DNA from: Malus domestica
Lineage: Eukaryota; Streptophyta; Magnoliopsida; Rosales; Rosaceae
Assembly (NCBI RefSeq): GCF_042453785.1
Contig: NC_091671.1
Span: 40,938,501-41,002,500 of the forward strand
DNA length: 64,000 nucleotides
Direction of reading: 5' to 3'
Shown here piece by piece: positions 24,421-37,676 of this stretch. The position numbers were made by a program, and so were the translations under genes. Position 1 is the first letter of the stretch, and every line of letters starts with the position of its first letter. Below the pieces are notes generated by a model. The model ran no database searches and was not told the DNA's origin. It saw only the letters and a list, made by a program, of their open reading frames with translations.

Positions 24421-24806
24421 AGTAGTCAAATTCTAACATCATAGAATTTTTATTTTGTAAAACAAGAAGTTAACATCTGCCTACAAATCACATTATTATT
24501 GTCATTAACTAACATATTACCACCTACTAGACTTCCCAACTATTCTAACAACGTCATTGGATAATGCTACGAATACTAACTTTTAAATCTAAATTTTTAA
24601 AATTATATAATATTGTTGATGATTAAATTATTAGTTAAAAATTGATTAACGTGTTTCTTTTTTTATTAGTGACATATCATATGATTGACAAATTTTGTCA
24701 AAACATTTAATCTACTTCATTTGAATATCCAATGTTCTAACATGCATCAATGCGCCTGTCTTACATCATCCGTATCATGTATGCCAGTTGCAGTATGGCG
24801 AATGGC

Positions 24807-24814
24807 TATATATA
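24807..24814 (+). promoter_or_regulatory. TATA box of the GH3 gene
   Basis: TATATATA, 113 bp before the ATG at 24920, the only good match close upstream. Confidence 0.5.
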
Positions 24815-24919
24815 CTATATCACTTTTGCCTCTCACAGCGCCCATCCCTTCTAAAACTCACAATTGTTTCGGGCTTGCTGCGCAGTGGGTTGCTTAGCCA
24901 ATTAATTACAAATTAATTA

Positions 24920-27900
24920 ATGGCTACTTCCATGCCCGCCATTATTAAGCTCTGCAGCCTTCTCCTCCTTTTAGTTTTAGTTTGGGGTGTTTTCGAACAA
25001 CCCAAAACTTGCGAAGGCGGTGAGTCCTTTGCTTGCAACCCAAAAGATGCGGCGACCAAGGACTTGCCGTTTTGCCGTGCTACATTGCCCGTGCAAGACA
25101 GAGTGAGGGACCTTCTCGGAAGGTTGACATTGCAAGAGAAGGTTAAGCTGCTGGTGAACACTGCTCTGCCTGTCCCACGCCTTGGCATCAAGGGCTACGA
25201 GTGGTGGTCCGAGGCACTTCACGGAGTTTCCAATGTGGGCCCCGGGACTAAGTTTGGTGGGGTCTTCCCTGGTGCCACTAGCTTCCCTCAAGTCATCACA
25301 ACCGCTGCTTCCTTCAATGCTTCTTTGTGGGAAGCCATCGGACGGGTGAGTTGGTTTTCTATTTTTAATATTCTTGTTTCGATTAATTTTAGTTCATTCG
25401 GTAAGATTGAAAAAATCTTTGAAGAGTAAAAAAAAGGCTTGCGCTTTTGGCTTTTGGGCTGTGTGGCATGCAGCTTTCGGTTCTTTTCTTTTCTTTTTGT
25501 TTGTTTTGTTTCTTAAGCATTTTTGTTTCTGTTGGATAGAAATCGAAAAATTAATATCAGAAATATAGATGTTCGATTACCATCACTTTATACGAAGTGT
25601 TATGTAAAAATTTGAGATTTCACCAAAAAAATTAATTGGCAATATGAGTTTAACTTATTTAAAATCCTATGCAAGATTATGAGATTCATTCTCAATGGTC
25701 CTTTAAGTGTGACGAATTTTCAAACTTAACAAAACTGATTGATTTTACAGTAGAGTCTTAACTTACTTCATGTAGCATTGTATGTTTAGTATTATTTTTT
25801 GGTCAACTACCATGTTTGGTATATGCATCTGTTATTAAACCAAAATTCAGAAGGATGCCTCCCTTGTCCTCCTTAATTGTTTTTTGGTAGTGTAGGGGGT
25901 GACGCTTGGCACTCGGTGCTGTGTCTTTAGACTATTCTCCCCCCTTCACTGCTTTCTGTTGTTCTCTTCTGGTTGTTGCCTCCTGGTAGGCTTCCTTGTA
26001 TTTTGGCTCCGGCCATGGTTATGAATTTATCCAGTTTCTCAAAAAAAAAAAAAAAAAAAAATTCAGAACCCAAGATTAGCAATAAAAGAGAGTGACGAAT
26101 CTCTGGGAAAGCAGTATAGTGACATCCTACATAAGACAAAACAGAGATTACACAGTGTGTGTAACGTATGTCACATATACGCAGAGAATTAGTATTGTTC
26201 CACTTTAATTATTTTCTCATAATTATAAAATACGTCTCAACGGTCAAGCTTTTTACTGTAAATTCATTAACGTAAAATGGAGGTTAAAATGAAAGAAAAC
26301 TTGACAAGATCGTCTGATCACATGATCACTTAAAAACACGCAATAAAGAGTGGTAACTTGTGCATTGAGGCTCATGCATGCGTGAGATCGGATAATATTT
26401 AAATGCAAACAATGTTTTTTTGTTGTCCTAATAAATTTTTTCTCGGTTGAGATATGGATATATTAACAAGCGGGGTTACAAAGGTAGGTCAACTGCTTTA
26501 TACTTTTCAAATTGCCCATGCCATGGTGCAGAAGCTGTAAGGCATAAAATTTATGTTTCATCCAGATCCAGTACTGGTGCTGGTACTCAATTGGATGAGT
26601 AATTTTTCTCAACCTAGATCATGACAAGTTTTCCAATGAAAAATCGTAACTAGCGTGCGTCTTCTAGCATGAGTAGGTATATTTATATGTATGATGTATG
26701 ATGTATGCATGGTGCAGGTCGTGTCAGACGAAGCAAGAGCAATGTACAACGGGGGTGTGGCTGGCCTTACGTATTGGAGCCCAAATGTGAACATACTAAG
26801 AGACCCACGGTGGGGCCGCGCACAAGAGACTCCCGGTGAAGACCCAACCGTAGTGGGTAGATATGCTGCCAGCTACGTTAGGGGGTTGCAGGGAGATGAC
26901 AGTAACCGGTTGAAGGTGGCGGCCTGTTGTAAGCACTTCACCGCTTATGACCTCGACAACTGGAACGGAGTTGATCGTTTTCACTTTAATGCTAGGGTAA
27001 GTACGTACGCAATTGCTAACAACATCACGTATGCATTCATGGAGTATTCGTATGTACATAAAGCTTCTTTAACGGGATAAATATTTATAATAAAATTGGT
27101 GCATGCGTTCGTTTTTCTTCTTCACGTAATGAGAAAATTAGAGTGAAGGTTTATTATACTTCACTTTTCTCCTTAAATGACCGCCCATTGTTTAGTTAAA
27201 GTATTTCATACTTAATTTTGAGTCTCTAGCATGTTTAATTGAAGTTATTTGGTAATCTAATAATTTAGGGTAGCAGTTATATGTGTGTGTATATATATAT
27301 ATATTTATATCTATATGACTCACATGTCATCACTAAGTTGGTGATCCACTCTTGGAAATTTATGGCCATGCGCATGTGACTACGAAATGAGACTTTGGGA
27401 GTCTGCTACCACCCTGCACCTGCAGCCACTCATAATACCTATTAACTGCCCAACGACCCGATCCCATTATGAGGAGAAGACAGACTCTCATGGCATACAT
27501 AAAACGCTATTGTGGTATTCTCATGTCAATCATACAACATATGTCACATCCACCTAAGTTTTTCAGTATAAGACGTTGTGTGATTAGCAAGAACCACCAT
27601 TGTAGCGTATCACCTCAAACGTTACTCTCCACCACGAGTGCACTTCTATCCTCCCAAAGTATCTTTCTCAAGTTTATGTTTTAACTCTGTCTTTTACATT
27701 TGATATGGTTCACTATAGCCTGTATTATATATAAGGATAAATTAGGTTCACATCCTTTTTTTTGCTACTCCATTGATTAAAATCCTATTCATTTTCAATT
27801 TTTGATTAAGGTCTTTGGGTATTAATAACATCATTAATTATTTGAATAATAAAATATTTTTATTTTTAAATATATTCCTTTAGTGTTAAAAATGTTACAA

Positions 27901-30900
27901 TTAGTATATTTATATTTATGGCCAAATTTTTTATCATATATTTTTATTTTTAGTTTGTAACTATTTTTAATTTGTACCAATTTTTTTTTTCATTTTTAAT
28001 TTGTACCCATATATTAGTTTCTTTTTGTGCCCATATTTTTTAAAGTTTTATTTGTGTTTGTACCCATGTGTATACCGTCACGTGACATTGTATATTTAAT
28101 CAATGATAGAAAAATTACATATGGTATATTTATGTTTTATGCCTAAATTTTGTATCATATATTTATATTTATAGTTTGTACCCACTTTTAATTTGCAACA
28201 TTTTTTTAAATTTGTAGTATTTTCTTTTTATTTTTATTTTGTACCCACATATTAATTTCTTTTAGTGCCTATATTTAAAAAAAAATCATTTTTACTCATT
28301 ATTTTTTAATCTTTTATCTGTACCCTAATTTATTTATAATGTACCCATTCTTCTTTATTAATGTACCACTTTGTTATTTGTAAAATGTACCAATTTTTTT
28401 AACATTATGGATACATTCTTTTTCCATTTATTATTTCTTATTTTTACATAGTTTTTATCCATTTATTCAATCAAAATGTTTGAATTTTTTTATTGTAACC
28501 GTTTCTAATAGTATTATAATGAGGGATTTTAAATTTATAGGATTATAAATCTCATAAAATATCAAAAATTAATGTCAAAACTATAAAAATATAAATATTA
28601 ATTGTAATATAATGAGGTGTACAAAGTCAAGGGATTTTGATCAAACTTTGAATACCATTAAGGTTTTAGTCAATGAATGTTAAGGATTAGGGACCACATC
28701 CAAATTATCCTTATATATAATCAAACTGTCGTACAGTATATAATACTGCTGGTGGATTTGTGCACAATTTCCGCTGAAGCAATTAGGGCATATGTGTTGC
28801 ACTGCATATGAGTAATGCTACAAGCATTGCATTTTGATTACTATATACATATTTAGTTTAGAGGGATTATCCTTTCATGTATGCAGCACTTTGTAGAAAT
28901 TTTCATCACGTGCGGGTGAAACACTAGTGTCGAGTGCATGTTTGCGTTGCACTGCATGTTTGAAATTGGTCAATATTATGCATGGCATTTGGAATTGGCA
29001 GGTGAGCAAGCAGGACATGGAGGACACGTTCGATGTGCCTTTCAGGATGTGCGTCAAGGAAGGAAAGGTGGCCAGTGTCATGTGTTCTTACAATCAGGTC
29101 AATGGTGTCCCAACCTGTGCCGACCCTAATCTCCTAAAAAAAACTGTACGCGGTGCATGGCGCCTCGACGGGTAATTAATCGCCATTACTTAACTAATTA
29201 ACTAAGCACCCTCATGCCATTTTGATTTAATTGAAATATTCGGTGGCAGCTACATTGTGTCTGATTGCGACTCAGTGGGGGTGTTCTATAATAGCCAACA
29301 CTACACCTCAACTCCGGAAGAAGCCGCTGCCGCTGCCATTAAAGCAGGTTTGGATTTAGACTGTGGGCCATTCTTGGCCGTGCACTCGGAAGAAGCAGTG
29401 AACAAGGGGTTGTTGAAGGAGGTTGACATCAACAATGCATTGGTGAATACTGTGACAGTCCAAATGAGACTCGGGATGTTTGATGGAGACCGCGGGTCCT
29501 ATGCCAGATTGGGCCCCAAAGACGTATGCAGCCCACCTCATCAGGATCTCGCCCTTGAGGCCGCCGCGCAAGGCATCGTCCTCCTCAAGAATCACGGGCC
29601 CTCGCTCCCTTTGTCCACCCGTCGTCACCGTACTGTTGCTGTCATCGGCCCCAATTCTGATGTTACTCTCACTATGATTGGCAACTATGCCGGTAGGCAT
29701 TGCACTAACAGAAGGGGGAATAATAAATAAAAACATGCGACCACATCACTTGTCCCATTATACGATATCTTAACGTGTAATACAATACTTAAAATTTCTG
29801 AATTGTTACAATTTGATTACTGCTAGGTGTGGCATGTGGATACACTACGCCACTACAAGGGCTTGGGAATTTTGCAAGGACAATTCACCAGGCGGGTTGT
29901 GCGGACGTCGCTTGTGCCAACGACACGCTATTCCAAGCAGCCATCGACGCATCCCGGGAAGCGGATGCGAGTGTTCTGGTGATGGGGCTTGATCAGTCCA
30001 TTGAGGCTGAATTCAGAGACCGAGCTGGGCTGCTTTTACCTGGACGACAGCAGGACCTCATATCAAAGGTTGCTGCAGCATCCAAGGGCCCAACTATTCT
30101 GGTATTGATGTCTGGTGGGTCAATTGACGTGTCTTTTGCTAACAATGACCCGCGCATCGCTGGAATTGTATGGGCCGGCTACCCGGGCCAGGCTGGTGGA
30201 GCAGCCATTGCTCGTGTTTTGTTTGGAGTCACAAACCCAGGTCCCGCCACTAGCCTTTGAATATTTCTGTTTTGTTTTTCGACTTCGGAACTATTATCAA
30301 CAGTCCAAAAAGATCATCATTCATTTCCTAATGTACGCTTGTTAATCCAAATCTCAGGAGGAAAGCTTCCTATGACGTGGTACCCAGAGGAGTATCTTAA
30401 CAATTTGGCAATGACATCGATGGACATGAGGTCAAGCCCATCAAAAGGGTACCCTGGAAGAACCTATAGATTCTACAGAGGGCCAGTGTTATACCCGTTT
30501 GGGCACGGATTGAGCTACACCAAATTTGTTCTTAGCATAGCAGCCGGTACCGCACCCACTGTGGTTGGAATCCAGCTTGATGGCCGGCATCGCGCCTCTC
30601 AAAACACAACCGCAACTATTGATTCGGACAATGTCAAGGCGATCCGAGTAACGCATGCAAAATGCAACGGGGTTTCAGTGGGTTTTGACGTTGACGTGAG
30701 AAATGTGGGTAACAGAGACGGGTCTCACACTTTGCTAGTGTTCTCTACCCCTCCAGCACAGGACTGGGCACCTCACAAGCAGCTGGTTACCTTTGAGAAA
30801 GTGTATGTTCCGGCCAGGGCTCAACGGCGGTTGCGAATCAACATTCATGTGTGCAAGTCCCTTAGCGTGGTGGACAGGTTTGGAATTCGAAGAATTCCAA

Positions 30901-30992
30901 TGGGACAACACAATCTTCACATCGGTGACCTCATGCACTCTGTCTCCCTCAAACCCGCCAGTTCATTAGGGTTGGGGGTCATCAAATCTTAA
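24920..30992 (+). CDS. GH3 beta-xylosidase/alpha-arabinofuranosidase, secreted (6 exons, 788 aa)
   Basis: BXL-type glycoside hydrolase family 3 enzyme that trims xylose or arabinose from wall xylans and arabinans in the apoplast. Exons are 24920-25345, 26718-26996, 29002-29171, 29250-29692, 29827-30240 and 30358-30992; all junctions are GT-AG and in frame. A signal peptide is clear ([12 protein letters not shown]). The N-terminal GH3 domain has [13 protein letters not shown] (Lys214-His215) and [11 protein letters not shown], where Asp297 is the likely nucleophile. The second domain holds [13 protein letters not shown], with a candidate acid/base Glu near 499-501. A fibronectin-III-like tail follows FGHGLSYT. 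The length is normal for BXL proteins. Intron 1 holds a LINE tail and intron 2 a ~1 kb TIR element, but the coding sequence is intact. Xylosidase versus arabinofuranosidase preference cannot be told from sequence. Confidence 0.95.
25853..26057 (+). mobile_element. 5'-truncated LINE (or SINE) tail in GH3 intron 1
   Basis: A ~205-bp insert ending in about 20 A residues, flanked by a perfect 11-bp duplication AAAATTCAGAA (25842-25852 and 26058-26068). Its 3' part, TTGCCTCCTGGTAGGCTTCC ... TTCTC-poly(A), is shared with an inverted copy at 57720-57890. Target-primed reverse transcription explains the structure. It is too short to encode a protein. Confidence 0.85.
27733..28712. mobile_element. ~980-bp TIR element in GH3 intron 2
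   Basis: The ends AAGGATAAATTAGGTT and, reverse-complemented from the right, AAGGATAATTTGGATG are inverted repeats. A looser inverted match continues for some 60-80 bp (CCATTGATTAAAATCCT against CATTCATTGACTAAAACC). The interior is very AT-rich and contains two similar ~225-bp halves with TTTGTACCCA motifs (about 27890-28110 and 28110-28330). Flanks are ATATAT-rich, so the target duplication is uncertain. No coding capacity. Confidence 0.7.
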
Positions 30993-31812
30993 TTGCAAAC
31001 GCAACCATTCTTTGCAACGCAGAAGCATGCGCGTGCATACACAACTTATAAGAGGTGAAGAAAGCAATCCAGATACATGTATGTTATTTTTGGTTTCATA
31101 TTTTAAATTTTATTTATTTTTGGTTGATTACCAATCTTGATATATGTTTCAAGTTGATTGATCATTGAACAATGATTCGTGATGCAAATGTACTTAATTA
31201 TTAAACTGGAAATTGATTCATGAATTAAGCAAGTAAATGAAAATTAAGTCTCCTAGTTACTTGATATAACATGGATTTGGAGAGTATAATCTTGTCCTTA
31301 TCTCGTCATTTGATTATTATAAGGATAACATCTTACCGTACTTTAATGGTTGGTTATAAGTTATAACTTATAAGAGAAAATTGTGAGTTGGTTGATTTTT
31401 TACAACATCATCCTTTGTTCATTAGACTTAAAAAATAAAAAAAAATCAAAAGGGATCATTGTAGTTCAAAATTTTCAAAAAAAGTTCTATTACAAAGTCC
31501 ATAAAAAATATTTGTACGTAAATGTGAGATTTTGGATATAGTTTTTTAGCTAACTATATAGTTGACTCACCAATGCATGCAAATGCATATTGCAAAATTC
31601 TAAATTCTAGCAGCATTATAGCCTAACCATCACCCGCGCACACAAGCCCCCTTATATGTTCTTACTACGTTCATGTAGGGTGATCAGGCTTAGGCAAACA
31701 CATCCGTTTTAAGAATGGCAATTTAAAGGTCATCAATTATGCGAAATTTGGATGTGTGCGTAGAACACGATATGGTACATTTTGTGTTATGATATATCTG
31801 CAAAACAATGTT
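30993..31812. other. Intergenic: 3' UTR of GH3 gene, then AT-rich DNA
   Basis: Nothing beyond the likely 3' UTR is recognised up to the target duplication of the TRIM element. Confidence 0.45.
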
Positions 31813-31817
31813 GATTT

Positions 31818-32409
31818 TGTAGAAATTATTAGAGAGACGGGCCGCATACTCACTTCCAACAATACCGATAGTGTCCCAAACTTAGTAATTACTACTGCAC
31901 AATCTGTCAGATGTGAGGTTTTACCACAAAAGACGGAGGTTTTACCACAAAAAAACCTTGGTGTTAATTAGAGTGAGATAATTATATTTAAATTGCTCTT
32001 CTCCTTTTCCTCTAGTCGATGTGGGATTCAACACGTCCCCGCATGTGAGATCTCATTTTTGTGGGTCACACGTGGAGATCCACACATCGGCATCATGTGG
32101 AGCCAAGATGACTCGCCCTACACACAAGGCCAAGCGACCCACTATAATTGTGCGAGGCCAAGGGGACCCACCCATCATGTGGCAGTATTGACATGATCCC
32201 TAGCTCTAATACCATGTAGAAATTATCAGAGAGATAGGCCGAAGGCCCACTTCCAACAATACCGATATTGTCATCAACTTGGTAATTACTACCTGCACAA
32301 TCCGTCAGGAATATAATTTTAACAGAAAAAACCTCAATGTTAATTATAATGAAATAATTCTTTTTAAATTGATTTTCTCCTTTCGTTCTAGCCGACCTGA
32401 GATTCAACA
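31818..32409 (-). mobile_element. Complete TRIM retrotransposon, 592 bp, minus orientation
   Basis: Two related terminal repeats, 31818-32033 and 32215-32409, both run TGTAGAAATTAT ... GATTCAACA. They enclose a 181-bp non-coding core. On the minus strand the first bases after the 5' LTR read TGGTATTAGAGCTAGGG, matching the initiator-Met tRNA primer site TGGTATCAGAGC... with C-to-T changes. A purine-rich GCGGGGACG precedes the other LTR. The target duplication GATTT is perfect (31813-31817, 32410-32414). The two LTRs differ by several indels, so the insertion is not recent. It has no coding capacity and would depend on another element's enzymes. Confidence 0.88.
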
Positions 32410-32805
32410 GATTTGTCCTACTTTGAGAATATATTTCTTACTGCCCTTCGACATATATTATGACACTACAAATAAAGCTATAGGTTATAGCTACCATCTA
32501 CAAATATAAAAATGCCATTTTTTGAAACTGTATAGCATATCCTCCCGTCCTCCTGTATCACGTTTCATCTGAATTGTCACATGAGCTGTAAGCCTGTAAC
32601 TTGGAAACCAAAAAACTGAAAATTTAGATATAATATATAAAGTGTATACATTTCCAAGTAGGTATCTAGGTAGCTACAAGTTGGCTTAATATGTAGACCA
32701 ACTCATCAAAGTGATCCTGCTCCTGTCACTGCGGACAATTACATGTTGCATGTGCTCCTAGCTGATGCCTGATGATGTGCATAATTACGCCCAAAACCCT
32801 CCCCG

Positions 32806-32870
32806 CTGACTGATGACTGATGACTGATGACTGGTGACTGGTGACTGGTGATTGGTGACTGGTGACTGGG
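32806..32870. repeat. Heptamer minisatellite (TGACTGA/TGACTGG)
   Basis: About nine direct copies of a 7-bp unit. The first units end in A and the later ones in G, with one TGATTGG variant. An (ACAT)n run follows at about 32954-32972. Confidence 0.85.
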
Positions 32871-32987
32871 CAGTAAATACATGTGCAATTATCTCAGCAG
32901 GCCAAGACAAAAACAAACCATAACAGCTGGGGTGGCAATGGATCTCCTTCTGACATACATACATACATACATATATATATAATGCAT

Positions 32988-33172
32988 GGAGTAAGATTTT
33001 CCCACTTCTAAATCTCTATTCATTTTCTTCCATTTTCTCTCATTTTTTTTATCTATTTTTCTCTTTTTATAAAAAAAAGTCAATACAAAATATTGACGTA
33101 CTTTAACCATAAATATTCAAATAAAAAAGGACTAAAAGAGGGGTAAAATAAAAGAAGAGAGATTCCTAATTC
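32988..33172. mobile_element. 185-bp MITE, copy 2 of the 22541 family
   Basis: The left end is GGAGTAAGATTTTCCC, identical to copy 1 over 14 bp. The right end is a diverged inverted form (GAGATTCCTAATTC). The flanking 9-mers ATAATGCAT and GTTATGTAT agree at six of nine positions. The interior shares TTTTTATAAAAAAAAGTCAA and CAAAATATTGACGTACTTTA with the related copies. Confidence 0.65.
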
Positions 33173-33365
33173 GTTATGTATATATATCATGGACATAATG
33201 AGGGAGGATAGTACCCAACCATTTGCCAAATTACCAATACCACATCCGCATCCAGCATCGAATGAAGCTAACAGAATGAAGCTCATGAGTTTTAGTGCCC
33301 TTGTTGTTTTTCAAAATTTGGCGGCAATGCCTTTGTTATTCGAAATCGCTATAGTATTCTTGTTA

Positions 33366-33513
33366 GGGGTGTGCTATTCACACACCATATTTTACTTCTC
33401 ACACACCCCTTGTTAATTTCTATCCGTTGATCTTTTTCAATTCATCCGATCCGACGACAGAAAATTAGAAGAGTATGTGAGAAGTAAAATAGGATGTGTG
33501 GATATCACACCCC
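33366..33513. mobile_element. 148-bp MITE, copy 2 of the 6757 family
   Basis: Same ends as the 6757 copy (GGGGTGTGCTATTCACACA and GGGGTGTGATATCCACACA from the right) and near-identical interior blocks such as TTACTTCTCACACACCCCTT. The flanks show a perfect 9-bp repeat, TTCTTGTTA (33357-33365 and 33514-33522). Confidence 0.9.
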
Positions 33514-35860
33514 TTCTTGTTATTACAGGGGCTAGAGAACTTGGGTTCTTATAATTCTCTAACCAATGGCGAATTTAAGATTCGAACTTTGGGACTTTTT
33601 ATTGTTAAACGTTCAAGTTTTTTACATAGAAATAGAACGCACAGTGTGTAAAACAACTTAAGTTTATTCATTGAGACATTTTATGAAACACTAATTGGTG
33701 GGTATTTTATTATCAAGTGAACCATATTGCGCATGTATTATTAGACATCCATATCTACCAAATCTATATGATGAGTGGTATTGAGAGCATTTGTGACGCA
33801 GTGGAAAACAAGGGTAACATGATTGACAAGCGTCAAATCCGAAAGTACACTTAGAAATCAAATAGTATTATGGAGTCCATAAAATATAGAGAAAACTTTG
33901 AATTTGGTTGATAATAATATGAATAATCATCGCAACTCCAAGCTCTTGTTGATACAAAGCAATAAGTCTTAACTAAGGGAATTTGGTGTTTTAAAGGGCA
34001 TCCTTGATGTTGTTTGGGTGCGTGCTTCATTTCATGCATGGAAAATTCGTATATCTGTATTCGATATCTAAAGATGGCCGGCGTCTCAATTTTAGATATT
34101 ACATTCCACCATGTGTTCTTGGGAGGTTGATTGTTGTGGATATTAACTTGTGTTTGGCAATCTTCTATACAAATTAAAGTTTTCGGATAAATTCTCTTCC
34201 TCCATAAGCTCGTTTAACTTGGTTGTGAGATTTTTCTGATTCTATGTGTCCTACAAGCTTTTCTTTGTAATTTCTTTTGTATATTAAAAATACAAAAGCT
34301 ATATATACATCTGACTTTGGAAGGAATTTGTATTCTTTTAGTTGAGTAATATTTAAAGGAGGACTAATTAGCTCTTGCAAAAGCTGATGGTCCATGGATG
34401 CAGTGGGGCGGGGTGGGGTGGGCTCAATCGAAAGAAATTCCAAAGGCAAGTCTTTTGATCCATACCCACTTCTGCACATGTTGTTTGTTCCCAGTTATTG
34501 GATCAAGCTTTTACCTTTTCTTATTCTACCATCCTTGTATCTAATTATTAAGCTTAATTTAAACCATTTGTGCCATAATCTATATGTTTTGTTTCGGGAT
34601 CTAATCACCTACTATTGCAACCGTGGAAAACTACCCAATTTTTGAAATGGATTTTTATCACATTTGATTCATGAAATTGGACAAATAACGGAATAACCAA
34701 ATTGATTGCATGACCCATATTTATGGACTAAATTGATGAATTTATATTTTAAAGGTCGTTTTAACTGCAATGCCTTATTTCAAAAATCAGGCATGATAAA
34801 AACCCTTTTAGAATTAATTTAAAATTTTATGTTATGATCTTTATGATTTATCAGTTAATATACAAAAATGTTCAGTTTGTTACACGTTCTTACGATGGAG
34901 TTGACTTTTTTTTTTCCTTTCTAATTTCACTACGTTGTTCAAAGATACCGATGGACCATTTCACATGAAGGCACGGTCAAAGCATAGAATCGTAAAAAAT
35001 GAAAAGAAAATTGCTGAAAATGATAAGAAACTTGAGTTTTGCCTCGACTATAGCAGTGAGTGCAACTTAATTAATATGAGACCAGACTAAAAGTTAAAAT
35101 TGAAAAATTTGAGGTACCCTACACTTCCAATGTCAAGTTTTTTTGGTTTACATCTCTCCAATGACATTTCTTGAACTAGCTAATTATTAAGTTTGTGCTT
35201 TTTTTGTTTTTTAGAAAATCACTGTATAAGGGGAATTTTATTGATAACTGAAAAAAAAAGTTTGCTGCTTTAATTATGTACTAATTTTGTAAAACTAATT
35301 ATCAATTTCCAATTCAGAAAAATGAAATAGTTTAAATGCCAAATATTTTGAAGCCTTAGAGTATCTCTAATAGCAATGTCAAATGTAAGTTTGAAGACCT
35401 TTGTGGCAATATCAAATTTCATTTTGTTCCAACTCATACGTTTTTGTTTGACAAATGGAGCTTTACCACAGTAGTAGAAAACAATGATGTCTATGCATCT
35501 TGGTGCGAATCAGTTCTCATTGAACCCCTGAGACATATTTGACATCTTCTTTGAAGATGATCTAAAGCTATTATTTGTCCAAAAAAAAACATCAGTTTTT
35601 TTTCTTATTCAATTAATATTTGTATGATCCACTCTTCAAAACAAATTAATCAAACTAGTTTTCATGTATGATTGGTGTATTACTAAGACTCACACAACAA
35701 AATAATTTTAAAATAAACAACATCAAATTTTCTCATATTTGAAAATTATCAGCACGCAATCTCTGTGCCAATCAATATTGAATTAGCATATCGATTGGGG
35801 GTTCTATACTTTTATATACCTTAAAATTTTATGACATGACATTTTTATTTCACTTAGAAA

Positions 35861-35948
35861 TTGGCATCTTCTTTGAGAAGCTAATGAGTGTTTGATAGAA
35901 GTAATTGGCATCTTCTTTGAGAAGCTAATGAGTGTTTGATAGAAGTAA
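35861..35948. repeat. 44-bp perfect tandem duplication
   Basis: The unit beginning TTGGCATCTTCTTTGAGAAG occurs twice head to tail (starts at 35861 and 35905) without visible mismatches. This indicates a young slippage or repair event. Confidence 0.9.
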
Positions 35949-37640
35949 TAACCTGTAATTTCGGGCAATATATTAGTTTGAAAGCATTACAACAATTAAT
36001 TAATCTGTATATTATAGTTAATCTTACGTAGCTATCAAGTTTTCTGGTAGCTAGCTGGCTACTTGTTAATTTTACTCATCAAGAAAGAATACATATATAT
36101 GTTATTTTCTTACGCATGCATCACATTGTTGAGGGATGTGTATAGTTTAACGGCTTGGTTCATGAACCGTGCTTTAAAAGATCGAAAGCACCTTTGATTG
36201 AAGTCAGTAGTGTTTACATATAAACTTGGATTAATTTAAATTAATTGGAGACTTGTCAACCTATATAACCAACTCTTGTTTGTTTCAAGCGTGGTGGGTT
36301 TAGGGAATTATAATCAGGGTTGAGATGATAACATAGAACTCAAAAGCTGCAATATATTTAAAAGAAATAAAAAATTACATATATTAGTAAATCTCGTGAG
36401 TTCAAAATTCATATAAATCTATTGTTTTTAAAATAGAAATAAAAATGGAATGGGTGGCATTATTAGATAGTGACTTTTGAGCAGAGCAACAAGCAAGAAT
36501 CACACCACCACCACCACCACCACTGAGAGTGTCTGAGAGGATGTGTCTGAGTCTCTGAGACAGTGTGTCTAAGCATTTCCAACCCAACCCACTCCAATCC
36601 CGATTAGGCTGGCTTTGTTGGCCATTTTTCACTCATCGAGCTAATAAACCAAGAGAACTGGTTCACGTCGTCATAAAGCTGCACATCTTTGCACATGGGA
36701 CTGGGACGGACGGATACCTTCTTCCCACGTGAAATTTCATCCACTAGACACGTGCGTCCCTCTCTTCTGCAGCTGCACAGCACAGGGTTAAATATTTAGC
36801 TTAGGGAAAGCCGAAAGTCTCTCATAATTGGATGAATTCACCCAATAATCTTATAGTTAATTAATTAATCATCATCACTATAAAAATAAATAATAATAAT
36901 GCCGTCAAATTGAGCAAAGTGCAAGGAGCAAGAAGCTTAATTATCTATGTTTAGGAGAATATTTAGGAGCTCACGTCACATATTGCCCCCTTGGACACAA
37001 ACATGTTTTTGAGAATGGGATCGAGCGTTTCCAATTAATTAACTAGTACACAATTTTAATCAAGTTTCTTTGTTTAAGGATTTAATCCCTGTATTTTATA
37101 AACTTTCAGTACTAAAGATTGGAAAGAGAGATCGATCCCCTACTTTTCTCTTTGCATGATGATGCTAGCTATTGCTGCTTCTCTCTCTATTCTCCCTTTT
37201 AACAAGGATTCATCTTCATCTTCTTGGAAGCACTAATTCATACAATAATTAATAGCTGAGGTGGGAATTCATTTTCTGGAAAGCAGCATATATAATGGAA
37301 TTCTATATTTATAGTCGAAAATCGAATAAGTTCCTCACCTTTACCTTTTTTCCTGCTTTCTTTACTGACTACTTAGGGGAATGTTTTAAGCCGACGGATA
37401 ATAATCTTACCTATGTATGTGCTTAGATCTATGTATCTATAAGACTTCATGCGTGTTTCCACCCAGGAACAAGAGCTTGAATCTGAAGATAATGTTTTAA
37501 ACCAGTCACGAAATGTCATGTAGAAAGGTTAAAACACATGACAACATGTAAACGTTTTGAAATATATGGCCACTTTAACATCCCGTTGCATATAATTAAG
37601 TCACTCTTCTACCAAAATATACATGCAAGTATTAGTTATA

Positions 37641-37676
<36 letters not shown>

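Noticed and set aside
24913-25291. Minus-strand frames opposite exon 1 of the GH3 gene
   Set aside because: They are antisense shadows of a clear signal peptide and GH3 domain.
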